Assembly (NCBI GenBank): GCA_002424635.1
Contig: DIKT01000061.1
Span: 1-51,365, forward strand
Reading direction: 5' to 3'
DNA: 51,365 bases
Origin: Desulfobulbaceae bacterium UBA5611
GTDB taxonomy: Bacteria > Desulfobacterota > Desulfobulbia > Desulfobulbales > Desulfocapsaceae
Numbering within the stretch: the stretch's first letter is position 1; the number at the start of each line of letters is the position of its first letter. The position numbers were made by a program, and so were the translations under genes. Below, piece after piece: positions 8,875 through 16,713 of the stretch. A model generated the notes under the pieces. It did no database searches. It saw only the letters and a program-made list of their open reading frames with translations, and was not told the origin of the DNA.

Positions 8875-9983
8875 TCAGCAGCCGAGAGTTGTTGTGGAAT
8901 TTAAAAGCGCCTCTTCCGCTCTGCGGTAGCGTCTGGTTAGACGTTTTTGGCTTTCATGCCCGCAATTTTTGCAGTAGTTGCCACAAACATATGTTGGTTC
9001 CTGGCAGTTGTCACAATTCTTAAATTGTTTTGTCCCACAGAATGGGCATATGTATGCTCCCTGAGGGAGGTTCTTGCCGCAGAAAAAACAGGCTCCTTTC
9101 ATAAGTCTTTTTTGTTGTGTCCTTTGCTTGTTGAAAATTTTCTTTTGGATAATAAACACAGCGAACAGCCCAGTGCAAACAGAAACGAAAATTACCACGT
9201 AGTGCCAAAGAGCAATTACATGTAATGATTGCAGCACATTGAAGATGTTCTTGAGGAAGTGGCGAGGGATCAGGTCTAAGACAAGCTCGACTATTTTCAG
9301 GATAATGGGAATTGACGCAATAACTAATAAGTGGGTGGCAATTAATGTCTGGACCCTATTGTCTTTCCTGACACTGCGGCAACTCCATATGTAGAATATG
9401 AATAAAAGCGGCAGCATAAATACTAATTGCCACCCGAGCTCTTTTAAGGGATAGATTGCCTGAAATTTTTTAAAATCATCAACTATCTCTTGCCGATATT
9501 TATTATCCGGTCTTAGCATTCCCCTTAAGTCTGCAACTAAAGGCTCTACCTTAACTCTCGTTTCAGTATTGATTAATTGTTGAGTAATTACCTCTATTCC
9601 GGTTTTGTGTGAAGTAATTGTGCTCTTTATTGCCGGCAACCCGTTGGCGGTTGAATCCTGGTCGGCAATATTCTCAAATAAAGAGGTATCGTAAACGTCT
9701 TTTGATTTTTTAAGCTACTTATCAGCTGGTCTCTTTGCTGTAATAACTCCTGCCTCTTAATAAATATATTTTTTAGTTCTTTGTTCTCTGCAATGAGTTT
9801 TACTTTGGAGTAAAATTCTCGGCAGGAATTATGCATAATTTCAGTATCGGTTCTTTGCAGTAAGCTGTCGTTTCTGTACGAATAATTGTTGTGCTCTGAG
9901 AGAACCAGCCCTTGTAATTTTATTAAAAAATTAGCATCAGACCAACTTCTATTTATAAAAATTTCCTGGCATTCATAGGGCAC
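8875..9983 (-). pseudogene. frameshifted zinc-ribbon membrane protein
   Basis: Two overlapping frames make one protein of about 369 residues. The N-terminal part (from GTG 9983, or further upstream) is helical and ends in SLK. The downstream frame continues as SKDVYDTSLFENIAD and runs through three membrane helices to two zinc ribbons (CFFCG...CPFCG and CDNC...CKNC). The frames change at a run of six A on the minus strand (9706-9711), where a one-base backward shift is needed. The sequence there is A_AAA_AAT, a slippery heptamer in the right phase, so programmed frameshifting is possible besides a lost A or a sequencing error. The family is not one I recognise. No clear ribosome site precedes the start, so the N-terminus may also be damaged. 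Confidence 0.65.
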
Positions 9984-10067
9984 ACTGTCAAATGGATTGA
10001 AGTTTAATATTTCGGTTCAGCCAACCAAACACTGTAACGATGTGTTATGTCAATTATTTTATTATAT

Positions 10068-10313
10068 TCATTGTGGCCGAGGCCAGTACATGATGATGCT
10101 TACACCAACCAAGGCAACCAGCCCGCCGATGATGTCAACTTTATCCGGCACAACTCTATCAATTTTCCAGCCCCATAATATTGAAAGGGCAAATAAATAC
10201 TCCTCCGTAAGCCGCGTAAACACGGCCAAAGTTAGCAGGCTGTAAAGTTGGAAAACACCGTACAAAAATAGTATTATCTGAAGTAGTTCATGCAGGATGG
10301 TGATGCCGATCAC
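10068..10313 (-). pseudogene. broken UPF0060 (YnfA-like) small membrane protein
   Basis: The C-terminal half, SILWGWKIDRVVPDKVDIIG then LVGVSIIM, is the conserved end of the UPF0060/YnfA family, small four-helix proteins related to SMR transporters. The preceding conserved stretch, PTLQPANFGRVYAAYGGVFI, is present only in another frame, at about 10195-10255. At least two frameshifts are therefore needed, one near 10252-10255 and one near 10190-10200. The N-terminal part is short and divergent. The gene cannot make a normal protein as written and is almost certainly dead, unless both shifts are sequencing errors. It lies between the frameshifted zinc-ribbon gene and the SHOCT gene. Confidence 0.75.
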
Positions 10314-10366
10314 CAGGAGAGAGGTGAGCTAAATTCTGAATATCATTTTTTGGGTCAATCCAATCT

Positions 10367-10585
10367 TCATTCCCTGATGTCCTTTTTCAGGCGCTCGAAT
10401 TCTTCTTTTGAGATTTCCCCTCTCGCGTAGCGCTTCTTCAGGATCTCCTCCGCTGTTTCTTTCTCCCCTGAACCGGTTTTTTTCGTCAAGTAGACAACTA
10501 TGAAGATGACTATCACCCAGAAAAGGATCATGAAAATCCAGCCAAATCCCATACCATAACAGTAATTTCCAAACCCGTGCATCAT
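10367..10585 (-). CDS. SHOCT-domain small membrane protein
   Basis: A 72-residue protein with one membrane helix (about residues 12-33, GFGWIFMILFWVIVIFIVVY) and a C-terminal SHOCT domain (AEEILKKRYARGEISKEEFE). SHOCT is a short helical module found in oligomerising or membrane-attached proteins. Small helix + SHOCT proteins are common next to heavy-metal resistance genes, though their function is unproven. A longer in-frame-looking alternative starting at 10610 is in another frame and is a shadow. It lies 25 bases after the DUF5676-like gene. Confidence 0.85.
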   Translation of the reverse strand: MMHGFGNYCYGMGFGWIFMILFWVIVIFIVVYLTKKTGSGEKETAEEILKKRYARGEISKEEFERLKKDIRE

Positions 10586-10610
10586 TGCTCACCTCGATAT
10601 CAATAATCAA

Positions 10611-10856
10611 CTATTTGAGTTTATTGTAAATCCATCCGAATAGATAAATAAAAACAAAGGTGATAACCGCCGCTTCAATCATTCCGGCAAGTATACCCAA
10701 TGGGGTCAGTGAGAAAAACATGTGCCACTGACTCATCATCGAGACCGCGCCGGAGTAAATACCCAGATTGCCCAGTATACCAAGTATCAACATCCCGATG
10801 GCAGCTACTATTGCCGCTGCTGCTCCAAAAGAGAAAACATTCAGTTTGTCGTTCAT
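10611..10856 (-). CDS. DUF5676-like small membrane protein
   Basis: An 81-residue protein with two hydrophobic helices (about residues 8-32 and 50-75) and a Gly/Ala-rich first helix (GAAAAIVAAIGMLILGILG). This matches the DUF5676-type membrane proteins commonly found with copper/silver resistance genes. The ATG at 10856 overlaps the stop of the upstream methyltransferase-like gene as ATGA, with AGAAGG six bases before it. The longer frame from 10895 is therefore not used. Function unknown; I infer a membrane accessory role from the neighbourhood. Confidence 0.78.
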   Translation of the reverse strand: MNDKLNVFSFGAAAAIVAAIGMLILGILGNLGIYSGAVSMMSQWHMFFSLTPLGILAGMIEAAVITFVFIYLFGWIYNKLK

Positions 10857-11515
10857 GTCGAACCTTCTTGTCGCTGTATTCTCATTTTTTTCCAACTCGG
10901 CAGAAAGGCCGGTACAGCCATGGCATAATTGTCATAAGCGTGGCCGAATTCCTGCCGCACCAGTTTTTCTTCCTGTCTGGCCAGTCTGATATAAACGACC
11001 ACCAGCACCGGGAACATCGCCAGTGTCAATAACGTCGGCCACATGAGCAGGAAACCGAGCATGACCAGGATAAAGCCGTCATACTGAGGGTGCCGCACCA
11101 GGCCGTACGGGCCGGTAGTGGCGAGCTGTCCGTTCTGTTGGGCGGTGTGCAGCACCAACCAGGCCCGATAGACGAGGTAAAAACCGGCGAAGATCAGGAC
11201 ATTGCTCAGCAGATGGATGGGATTGGTATGCGGATCGCCCTCGAAGCCGAACAAGGTATGCCAGAGATGACCGCTGCCGTGGGCGAAGAGATCGGTCTGC
11301 GGAAAGTTGGATTGCAGCCAGCCTGACAGGAAATAGATAGTCAGTGGAAAACCGTACATCTCGACGAAGAGGGCGACGATGAAGGAGGAAAAAGCGCCCA
11401 GCGACCTCCAGTCGAGCCTGGTTTTCGGTTTGATGAAGCTGAAGGCGAAAAAGATAAAAAAGGCCGAATTGATAATGACCAGTGACCATAAACCGTATGC
11501 CGGGGCCTCGTTCAT
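10853..11515 (-). CDS. isoprenylcysteine methyltransferase-like membrane protein
   Basis: A 220-residue integral membrane protein with about five helices. Near the C-terminus it has GPYGLVRHPQYDGFI followed by a RLARQEEKLVRQEFG...YAMAVPAF segment. This is the SAM-binding signature of the ICMT/PEMT-like methyltransferase superfamily. Bacterial members methylate lipids or small molecules, or are of unknown function; no prenylated substrate is expected here. It overlaps the next gene by four bases, so it belongs to the same transcript as the DUF5676 and SHOCT genes. Confidence 0.83.
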   Translation of the reverse strand: MNEAPAYGLWSLVIINSAFFIFFAFSFIKPKTRLDWRSLGAFSSFIVALFVEMYGFPLTIYFLSGWLQSNFPQTDLFAHGSGHLWHTLFGFEGDPHTNPIHLLSNVLIFAGFYLVYRAWLVLHTAQQNGQLATTGPYGLVRHPQYDGFILVMLGFLLMWPTLLTLAMFPVLVVVYIRLARQEEKLVRQEFGHAYDNYAMAVPAFLPSWKKMRIQRQEGST

Positions 11516-11731
11516 ATTTTATCCCTCCTTCTTCGGGAAAAGCTTTCTTTTTTAGGGGACCCGGAAAATCCTAATATACAATCACGCATCCCGTCTTCGA
11601 GCCATCTTTGGCCGCGCCTCAATCGCAAAATCCTCAACGTACCCAGCTATGCCTGTGGTTTTGCTCAATCGGCGACCAAATATGACCCAAATCCGGGTGC
11701 GATCCAGGTATATTAGTATTGGCCGACTCCC

Positions 11732-11977
11732 TTAGTGATTTTCATGGTCATGCATCTCGTCACCATTCTGGTGGCCGCCGTGCTTTCCATGGCCGCCATG
11801 CATGAAGATGTGCATCAAGGGGCACAGCAGCAGGATCAGATACGGCAGGGCGGCCAGCAGGTGGGCCTGATGTTCCGTCCAGAGGAAATAGCCTCCGGCG
11901 GCGACAAATGCCAGAAAAGCCAACCGCGGTCCCGAGAGAATCCTTAGTAAATCCGACATGGATTTTTTGCTTGTCAT
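11732..11977 (-). CDS. DUF2933 small membrane protein with His-rich tail
   Basis: An 81-residue protein. After a basic start it has two hydrophobic segments (about residues 14-31 and 38-58). The C-terminal tail from about residue 58 is rich in His and Gly, GGHGKHGGHQNGDEMHDHENH in part, suited to binding copper, zinc or nickel. This is the DUF2933 layout seen beside copper/silver efflux genes. It lies 27 bases downstream of the first Met-rich microprotein. Plus-strand frames across it are shadows. Metal binding is inferred from composition. Confidence 0.8.
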   Translation of the reverse strand: MTSKKSMSDLLRILSGPRLAFLAFVAAGGYFLWTEHQAHLLAALPYLILLLCPLMHIFMHGGHGKHGGHQNGDEMHDHENH

Positions 11978-12004
11978 GGTGTTACCTCCCTCGAGCAGTG
12001 AGTC

Positions 12005-12154
12005 TCATGAGACGGAACTGAGCCACATCATGCCGCCCATCATGGCCATGCGATCAGCCATGGGCATGGAACCCGTATCCTTCTTTTCCGTCATCATGCC
12101 GCCCTTCCCGCCCATCATGGTCATCATGTTCATGCCATCCTTCATCATCCGCAT
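12005..12154 (-). CDS. methionine-rich microprotein (copy 1)
   Basis: A 49-codon frame, ATG at 12154 to TGA at 12005, in which 17 residues are methionine, mostly as MM pairs (KDGMNMMTMMGGKGGMMTEK). No signal peptide and no cysteine. Paired methionines are typical of Cu(I)/Ag(I)-binding segments. The start is uncertain: the ATG at 12133 has AAGG five bases upstream and would give 42 residues, while the ATG at 12154 has no ribosome site. The gene sits between a YHS-domain gene and a DUF2933 gene in close co-orientation. It shares the element MMGG...MM(T)EKK with the small gene at 22030-22167. I do not recognise a named family. Confidence 0.62.
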   Translation of the reverse strand: MRMMKDGMNMMTMMGGKGGMMTEKKDTGSMPMADRMAMMGGMMWLSSVS

Positions 12155-12173
12155 GTGTTGTTGTTTGTTGTTA

Positions 12174-12320
12174 TTAGTTCTTCACATATTTCTCCGGCTT
12201 CAGATCAAACGCCTTCTTGCAGTCCGCCGAACAAAAATAGTAAGTCTTGCCCTGATAGGTAGAAGTATATGTAGCCTTTGCCTCATCGACTTTCATGCTG
12301 CAGACCGGATCCTTTGCCAT
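12174..12320 (-). CDS. YHS-domain protein (48 residues)
   Basis: A small single-domain protein of 48 residues. It starts MAKDPVCSMKVDEAKA and has YYFCSADCKKAF near residues 27-38, giving the YHS pattern of three conserved cysteines (Cys7, Cys30, Cys34) for metal binding. YHS domains occur at the N-terminus of copper ATPases and alone in copper or mercury resistance clusters. GGAGG lies six bases before the ATG. It is 29 bases downstream of the ferritin-like gene and 19 upstream of the Met-rich microprotein. A paralogue lies at 19833-20018. Confidence 0.85.
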   Translation of the reverse strand: MAKDPVCSMKVDEAKATYTSTYQGKTYYFCSADCKKAFDLKPEKYVKN

Positions 12321-12349
12321 AATTTCCCTCCATTTCTTTTTTATGAAGA

Positions 12350-12586
12350 TTATTCTTTTTTCGCTGCGGAAAGTTCTGCAACTGCATCAAGCAGTTTCTG
12401 CTTTCTCTGCTCAATTTTTTCGACAGACCCTTTCAGATCATCCGCAATCTCAGTAAACAGAGAATATGCCACCTCATTGGAGGAGGCTTGTGCAGACCTT
12501 CGGAAAAACTGTTCTTCTGTTTCCTGTCTTGCGATGGCCAAGCCGAGAATTTCTATCATTGTTTCAAGATCCTGAAAACGCCTCAT
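12350..12586 (-). CDS. short helical protein, possibly ferritin-like
   Basis: A 78-residue all-helical protein. Its first helix, IEILGLAIARQETEEQFFRR, resembles helix 1 of rubrerythrin/ferritin-like domains (EILxxAIxxEExxxxFY), and a second helix follows at about residues 38-72. With only two helices it would have to dimerise to form a four-helix bundle, and the usual EXXH metal ligands are incomplete. It lies between a DUF2231-like gene and a YHS gene in an apparent metal-handling operon. The family assignment is tentative. Confidence 0.55.
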   Translation of the reverse strand: MRRFQDLETMIEILGLAIARQETEEQFFRRSAQASSNEVAYSLFTEIADDLKGSVEKIEQRKQKLLDAVAELSAAKKE

Positions 12587-12604
12587 GCTATCATCCCCAT
12601 AAAA

Positions 12605-13045
12605 TTACCTGTGGTTCAATCTGCCGCCGTAAAAGCCTTCAACCATCGACCCAACCAGCAACAGCAGTATTCCTGCAGCATACAGCCACATCCACACCTC
12701 ATGCAGCAGCGGCGGGAACAACATTCGAATAAATACAAGGGTAAAGCTTAGCCCAAGCATTCCAAAAGCAATTCTAATCTTGTGGAGAAACATCTTGCCG
12801 CGCATCCCTTTGTAACGACCTTTCCAGGTGAGCCAACCGCTGATAGTTGTGGGCAGCATTATTAATGCCCCCGCCAGCAAACTGAGAAAGGCTGAAAGCT
12901 CAAAGCAATCCACTCTGGTAAACAAGTGCAGAATCATGAATCCGGATGAAAGCATGAAGAAAGACACAGGAAAATGAGTACAAAGAACATGCCAATGGAT
13001 TTTATACTTCAGTTTTGTTTGCCCTGTTTGTGCAGAGTTGCTCAT
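12605..13045 (-). CDS. four-helix membrane protein resembling DUF2231
   Basis: A 146-residue inner-membrane protein with four hydrophobic helices. It carries two histidine clusters at helix starts: HWHVLCTHFPVSFF (about residues 18-31) and HKIRIAFGML (about 88-97). The HFP element and helix count recall DUF2231 proteins, thought to bind heme or act in redox membranes. It is 27 bases downstream of the disrupted cytochrome-like gene, so a membrane redox role is possible. I could not assign a specific function. Confidence 0.6.
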   Translation of the reverse strand: MSNSAQTGQTKLKYKIHWHVLCTHFPVSFFMLSSGFMILHLFTRVDCFELSAFLSLLAGALIMLPTTISGWLTWKGRYKGMRGKMFLHKIRIAFGMLGLSFTLVFIRMLFPPLLHEVWMWLYAAGILLLLVGSMVEGFYGGRLNHR

Positions 13046-13072
13046 CCGATACCGCTCCTTACATCATTATCA

Positions 13073-13787
13073 TTATTTCTTAAGCCATAATTCATAAAGC
13101 GAAAATAATATCTGTATTGTAAACGAGGCACCCATGAGGCCGCCTCCAATTATCACTGTATATGCAAAACCAGGTTCATACCTTGTGAACCACCATGAAC
13201 CTATATCTAACCAAATAGCTATAAAAGGCGTTAGAATGATGGTTGTTTTTAAGTACTTATTTATACAGCTAAAAGAAAAAATCAGGCTCGTCCAAATGAA
13301 AATAAAACTGATCCCGAAAAAATGAACATGCGAAACACGGGCTAATGTTTTTACTGATTCCCCTAGATCAATTTTGGTTAAATCTTTAATTTCTTCATAA
13401 CTGATTAACGATACAAGTCCCATTCCAGCAGCAGGGTTGTGACATTCAATACAATTATTATCGAAAATCGCCCTCACTTCTGAATATCTTTCATCGGGAA
13501 CTCCATTCGAATATTTTTTCTTTTTCAGAGCCAGTTACATAAGTTCCCATGCTCCCTTTTAAAGCGGCTTCCAGCCGAGTATCTCCTCTATTGCCATAAT
13601 ATTTGTGGACAATGCCCTCCAAGACGTCCATACCCATTTTTTCATGTGGAGCAATATTTATAAGAAATAAATACAAAAAAGCCATGAAATAGCCCAAGGC
13701 CATAGTCAGCAAATAGGCGGTGAAAAGTATTTTCACTGAGAAGGGAAGGTCCGCCAGCCTAAAGTGAAAAAAGCTCAGTTTGTCCAT
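13073..13787 (-). pseudogene. frameshifted membrane protein with one c-type heme motif
   Basis: Two frames form one protein of about 237 residues. The first part (ATG 13787) has one membrane helix and ends in GSMGTYVTGSEKEK. The second frame continues as YSNGVPDERYSEVRAIFDNN with heme motif CIECH and about three to four membrane helices. Joining them needs one base skipped in an A-rich tract on the minus strand (six A at 13514-13519, five A at 13521-13525), that is, an extra A in the sequence. The join restores a normal spacing before CXXCH. It is either an inactivated gene or a homopolymer error. The intact protein would be a membrane-bound monoheme cytochrome-like component whose partner is unknown. 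Confidence 0.68.
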
Positions 13788-13829
13788 GGCTAATTTATAG
13801 TCATTTCTTGTAGGTGTAGAAGGGTAAAC

Positions 13830-14063
13830 TTATGTTTTCCTTTCGCTAAAAAAGCGTTCCAATTCGGAAATTGACGGCATGCCTTTGAATACAACCTGAC
13901 CATCCACAATGACAACCGGGGACGTCCTAAGTCCATATTTTTCTATCACTTCAGGATGATCTTCAAAATAACGAACACAATACGGCACCTCCATCCTTTT
14001 TAGTTCCCTTTCCAGAATTGGGCAATGATGGCAACTTTTGGTGACAGCAAGAATAACTTCCAT
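13830..14063 (-). CDS. small thioredoxin-fold protein with CHHC motif
   Basis: A 77-residue glutaredoxin/thioredoxin-like protein. The first beta strand leads into SCHHCP (residues 10-15), the redox-active CXXC of the family. TSPVVIVDGQVVF provides the cis-proline after the third strand. Such one-domain proteins reduce disulfides or, in metal and redox clusters, act with thioredoxin reductase-like partners; none is adjacent. It is upstream of the frameshifted cytochrome-like gene, 42 bases away. Cytosolic by lack of a signal sequence. Confidence 0.8.
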   Translation of the reverse strand: MEVILAVTKSCHHCPILERELKRMEVPYCVRYFEDHPEVIEKYGLRTSPVVIVDGQVVFKGMPSISELERFFSERKT

Positions 14064-14179
14064 GGCATGATCCTTTCGGGGTAAACAAATTATTTAAAAA
14101 ACTGAACCCTACTTTGAGTCCTTTATCTTTAATAATTTACAAAAGAAACATTAAGCGGGATCCGGCAAACAATTAATGT

Positions 14180-16585
14180 TCATACAATCAACCTATCCCA
14201 GGCTGCATACCGTTCCTTAATAGTTCCACGCGGAAGGCTTAACAGAATTAGCAGGAAACCTATAACAAGGTCATGCCACTTAGCGGTTGCAGCCGCTCCA
14301 ACAAGCAGCCAGGGGGCGGCGATGACCCATGCTCCAAACAAAACGTTCAAATACCGGCAAGCCCTGATAACTTCCGCCATCACTATCACAGAGACAGTTA
14401 TAATAAGCGCTCCCACGATGTGATTACTATCAGCAGCTCTGCCTATTGTGCCGAAGACGTCAGGCGCAAACATAAGCCAGATTCCGAGAGCGGCGCTTGC
14501 AAGCAAATTCCACGGCATCGTAATACCCCAGGCAGCGGCGGGTAACAACGAAGATGGGGGTGAACCATACATGGGGGTTCTTTTATCTGCATTTTCCTCC
14601 GCGAGGGTGCCTCCGACCCAGAAGGTGCGCCAGAATGGTTTCCCTTCACGCACGCTTTGTTTGAGAAACTGCCCCATGGCGACTAATTCATCCACCGTGA
14701 ATGGAATCATCACGAGCATGATCAAGGCGGTCAGAAGGCAGAGAGAACACCAGTAGCCAACTACCACCGGCTGGAGTGTCACCAGGACAATGCTCGTGAC
14801 TCCAAGCGGCACGACGAGGATGAAAAAAAACGTCACCATCCAGGGCATTGTCCGCCATCGCGTTTTCCCCCCCATCCATGCCATGAGCATTTCAAGGGTG
14901 TAGGCGACCGCGCCGAGCCCGGCGTCTGAGATCGGAAATGACTTGGATACTTCCGAAGTCAGTACTCGCACCGTTCCATCAGCAAAAAAAGGCTCCCAGA
15001 TGGTGTCGATATAGCCCAACTGGAATGCTGCAAGATAACGAGAAATGAGCAAGCCAATAAATGCAGCGGCAATCATCGGCGCCCGCTGGTGCCAAGAAGA
15101 GGGATTATAACTCCAGCCGAGAGGAATTACAGGTCCAGGCTTCGCCATTTCCATGTGATGCGCCATGCCCGGCATCGATGGTATAAGTATTGAGAGAGCT
15201 ATGGCCAGCGCCCCGATTAAGGTATCATTTACAAGTGCGGCCGGATTTTCCGCCCAGAACACCAAAGGTGCAAACTGAAGCCATATGCCGATGAAGGAAA
15301 TGCTCCAGCGTCCGATAAAATCAAATCGCGGCAGCAGGGCCAGCAAAGAGAAAAATACCAGCAGGACGCCGCTGAGGACATCGCTCCATATCATCCCCGT
15401 CTTGACGTAACCGAATGTAAAGGGACTCGTGATAAGCCAGAATCCGAAGCCGACAATGGTAAAATTTGTCCATAACCACCTGCGACGCATATCCAACGTC
15501 ATCATGCCCCCGTTCATGTCCTGGAGTTCCGCCGGGGGCTTGATCTCGTTTTGTTGATACCAACCCAGCGGGTCACTTTTCAGGGCATCCACCATCTTCG
15601 GCAAGGTCTTTCGTAGCGTATGCTTCGGCTGCCAGTCGAGCAAGGTACTGGCCCGCGATATGTCAAGCGCGAAATGGTCATTCGCCCTATCAATCATCCA
15701 TGGTTTTATGAAAGTTTCTCCCGGCAACTGGTTCTGCAGCCAGGCGCCAACTTTTGCAATCGAGGCGGGAATTTCGTGGGTCTCCCATGACTCACCGTGA
15801 ATAAGTCGGGCCAGGGTGTGCTGTAGTTCGTCATAGCTTAATGTTTCGGGTTCACCGAGCAGTAGAGGCAATTCCGGCGGCAATTGCTTGCGACGCAACA
15901 CAATGCGCTCGATGGCGTCAACCAGGTCCTCCATATGCAAAAAAGCCTGGCCGTGCGCCGACTCGCCGGAATACAAATGGCTGCTGAACTGGCGCTCATA
16001 AATTCGTTGGATCTGATGCGACAGCGGCACAGAATGGCACATATCATTATAAACCCCGGCAATGCGCAACAGCACAACTGGAATAACGCCATGCTCCGCC
16101 AGAATAAGCTGCTCGGTCCGGACCTTTGATTCCGGATAGGCCCAGGTCGGCTCAATCGGCCAATCTTCGGTTATGAACTGGCCGGGGTCGCAAGGTTTAT
16201 GGATGAGCATCGTGCTGGAAAAAATGAACTGTTCTACACGAAAGTTTATCTCTTTAAGCCCTCGCAGGAGTCGTCCGGTGCCTTTTACCGTAATTTCATC
16301 GTATTTCTGACTCGGCTCCCCGAAAAAATCGTAATACGCGGCAAGGTGGACCACCGAGGCGATGTGGTCCCCATGGTGCTCGCGGAGAATGCGAAGTCCG
16401 TTCCGGACACTTTCATCCGAGGCGATATCGACCGGCATATAGACACAGTGGGGTGGCGGCGGACTTGGCGCATGGCGGTCAAAGCCGACGGTGTCGCCCA
16501 GGAGCCCGGTCAGGCGCTGCATGACGGCATCACCGATTGAGCCGTTCGAGCCGGTGACGAGGATAATACCGTTATTCTGTTTCAT
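14180..16585 (-). CDS. NAD-dependent epimerase fused to SPW and VKOR-like membrane domains
   Basis: An 801-residue fusion. Residues 1 to about 330 are an extended SDR/epimerase domain: cofactor motif VTGSNGSIG (10-18) and catalytic YPESK near residue 150. From about 370 to 520 come four or more membrane helices of SPW-repeat type (LITSPFTFGY, FAPLVFWAEN). At about 520-660 a VKOR-like four-helix domain carries the CXXC pair in VGYWCSLCLL. Two more SPW-like repeats end the protein (FAPDVFGTIG, AAPWLLVGAA). The chain stays open throughout. It would tether a sugar-nucleotide or lipid-type dehydrogenase to a membrane thiol-oxidation module; the substrate is unknown. A GH15 gene lies upstream with a 128-base gap. 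Confidence 0.82.
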   Translation of the reverse strand: MKQNNGIILVTGSNGSIGDAVMQRLTGLLGDTVGFDRHAPSPPPPHCVYMPVDIASDESVRNGLRILREHHGDHIASVVHLAAYYDFFGEPSQKYDEITVKGTGRLLRGLKEINFRVEQFIFSSTMLIHKPCDPGQFITEDWPIEPTWAYPESKVRTEQLILAEHGVIPVVLLRIAGVYNDMCHSVPLSHQIQRIYERQFSSHLYSGESAHGQAFLHMEDLVDAIERIVLRRKQLPPELPLLLGEPETLSYDELQHTLARLIHGESWETHEIPASIAKVGAWLQNQLPGETFIKPWMIDRANDHFALDISRASTLLDWQPKHTLRKTLPKMVDALKSDPLGWYQQNEIKPPAELQDMNGGMMTLDMRRRWLWTNFTIVGFGFWLITSPFTFGYVKTGMIWSDVLSGVLLVFFSLLALLPRFDFIGRWSISFIGIWLQFAPLVFWAENPAALVNDTLIGALAIALSILIPSMPGMAHHMEMAKPGPVIPLGWSYNPSSWHQRAPMIAAAFIGLLISRYLAAFQLGYIDTIWEPFFADGTVRVLTSEVSKSFPISDAGLGAVAYTLEMLMAWMGGKTRWRTMPWMVTFFFILVVPLGVTSIVLVTLQPVVVGYWCSLCLLTALIMLVMIPFTVDELVAMGQFLKQSVREGKPFWRTFWVGGTLAEENADKRTPMYGSPPSSLLPAAAWGITMPWNLLASAALGIWLMFAPDVFGTIGRAADSNHIVGALIITVSVIVMAEVIRACRYLNVLFGAWVIAAPWLLVGAAATAKWHDLVIGFLLILLSLPRGTIKERYAAWDRLIV

Positions 16586-16713
16586 ATTTTCACCCTATGT
16601 CGATTTTCTCCATACAGAGAGCCCATAATCAGCATACCGGTACGCGTTTAACGACAGCCAAGGTCAAGGCGATACCACGAAAACACCAGGCGACGTGAAC
16701 GAGTTGGTGTTCA

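Noticed and set aside
11516..11731. possible transposase tail in the gap upstream of the methyltransferase-like gene
   Set aside because: A short stretch read on the minus strand vaguely resembles a transposase C-terminus, but there are no terminal repeats, no catalytic residues and too little sequence.
11958..12575. 205-codon open frame on the plus strand
   Set aside because: It spans the minus-strand DUF2933, Met-rich, YHS and ferritin-like genes, each with better motifs or ribosome sites.
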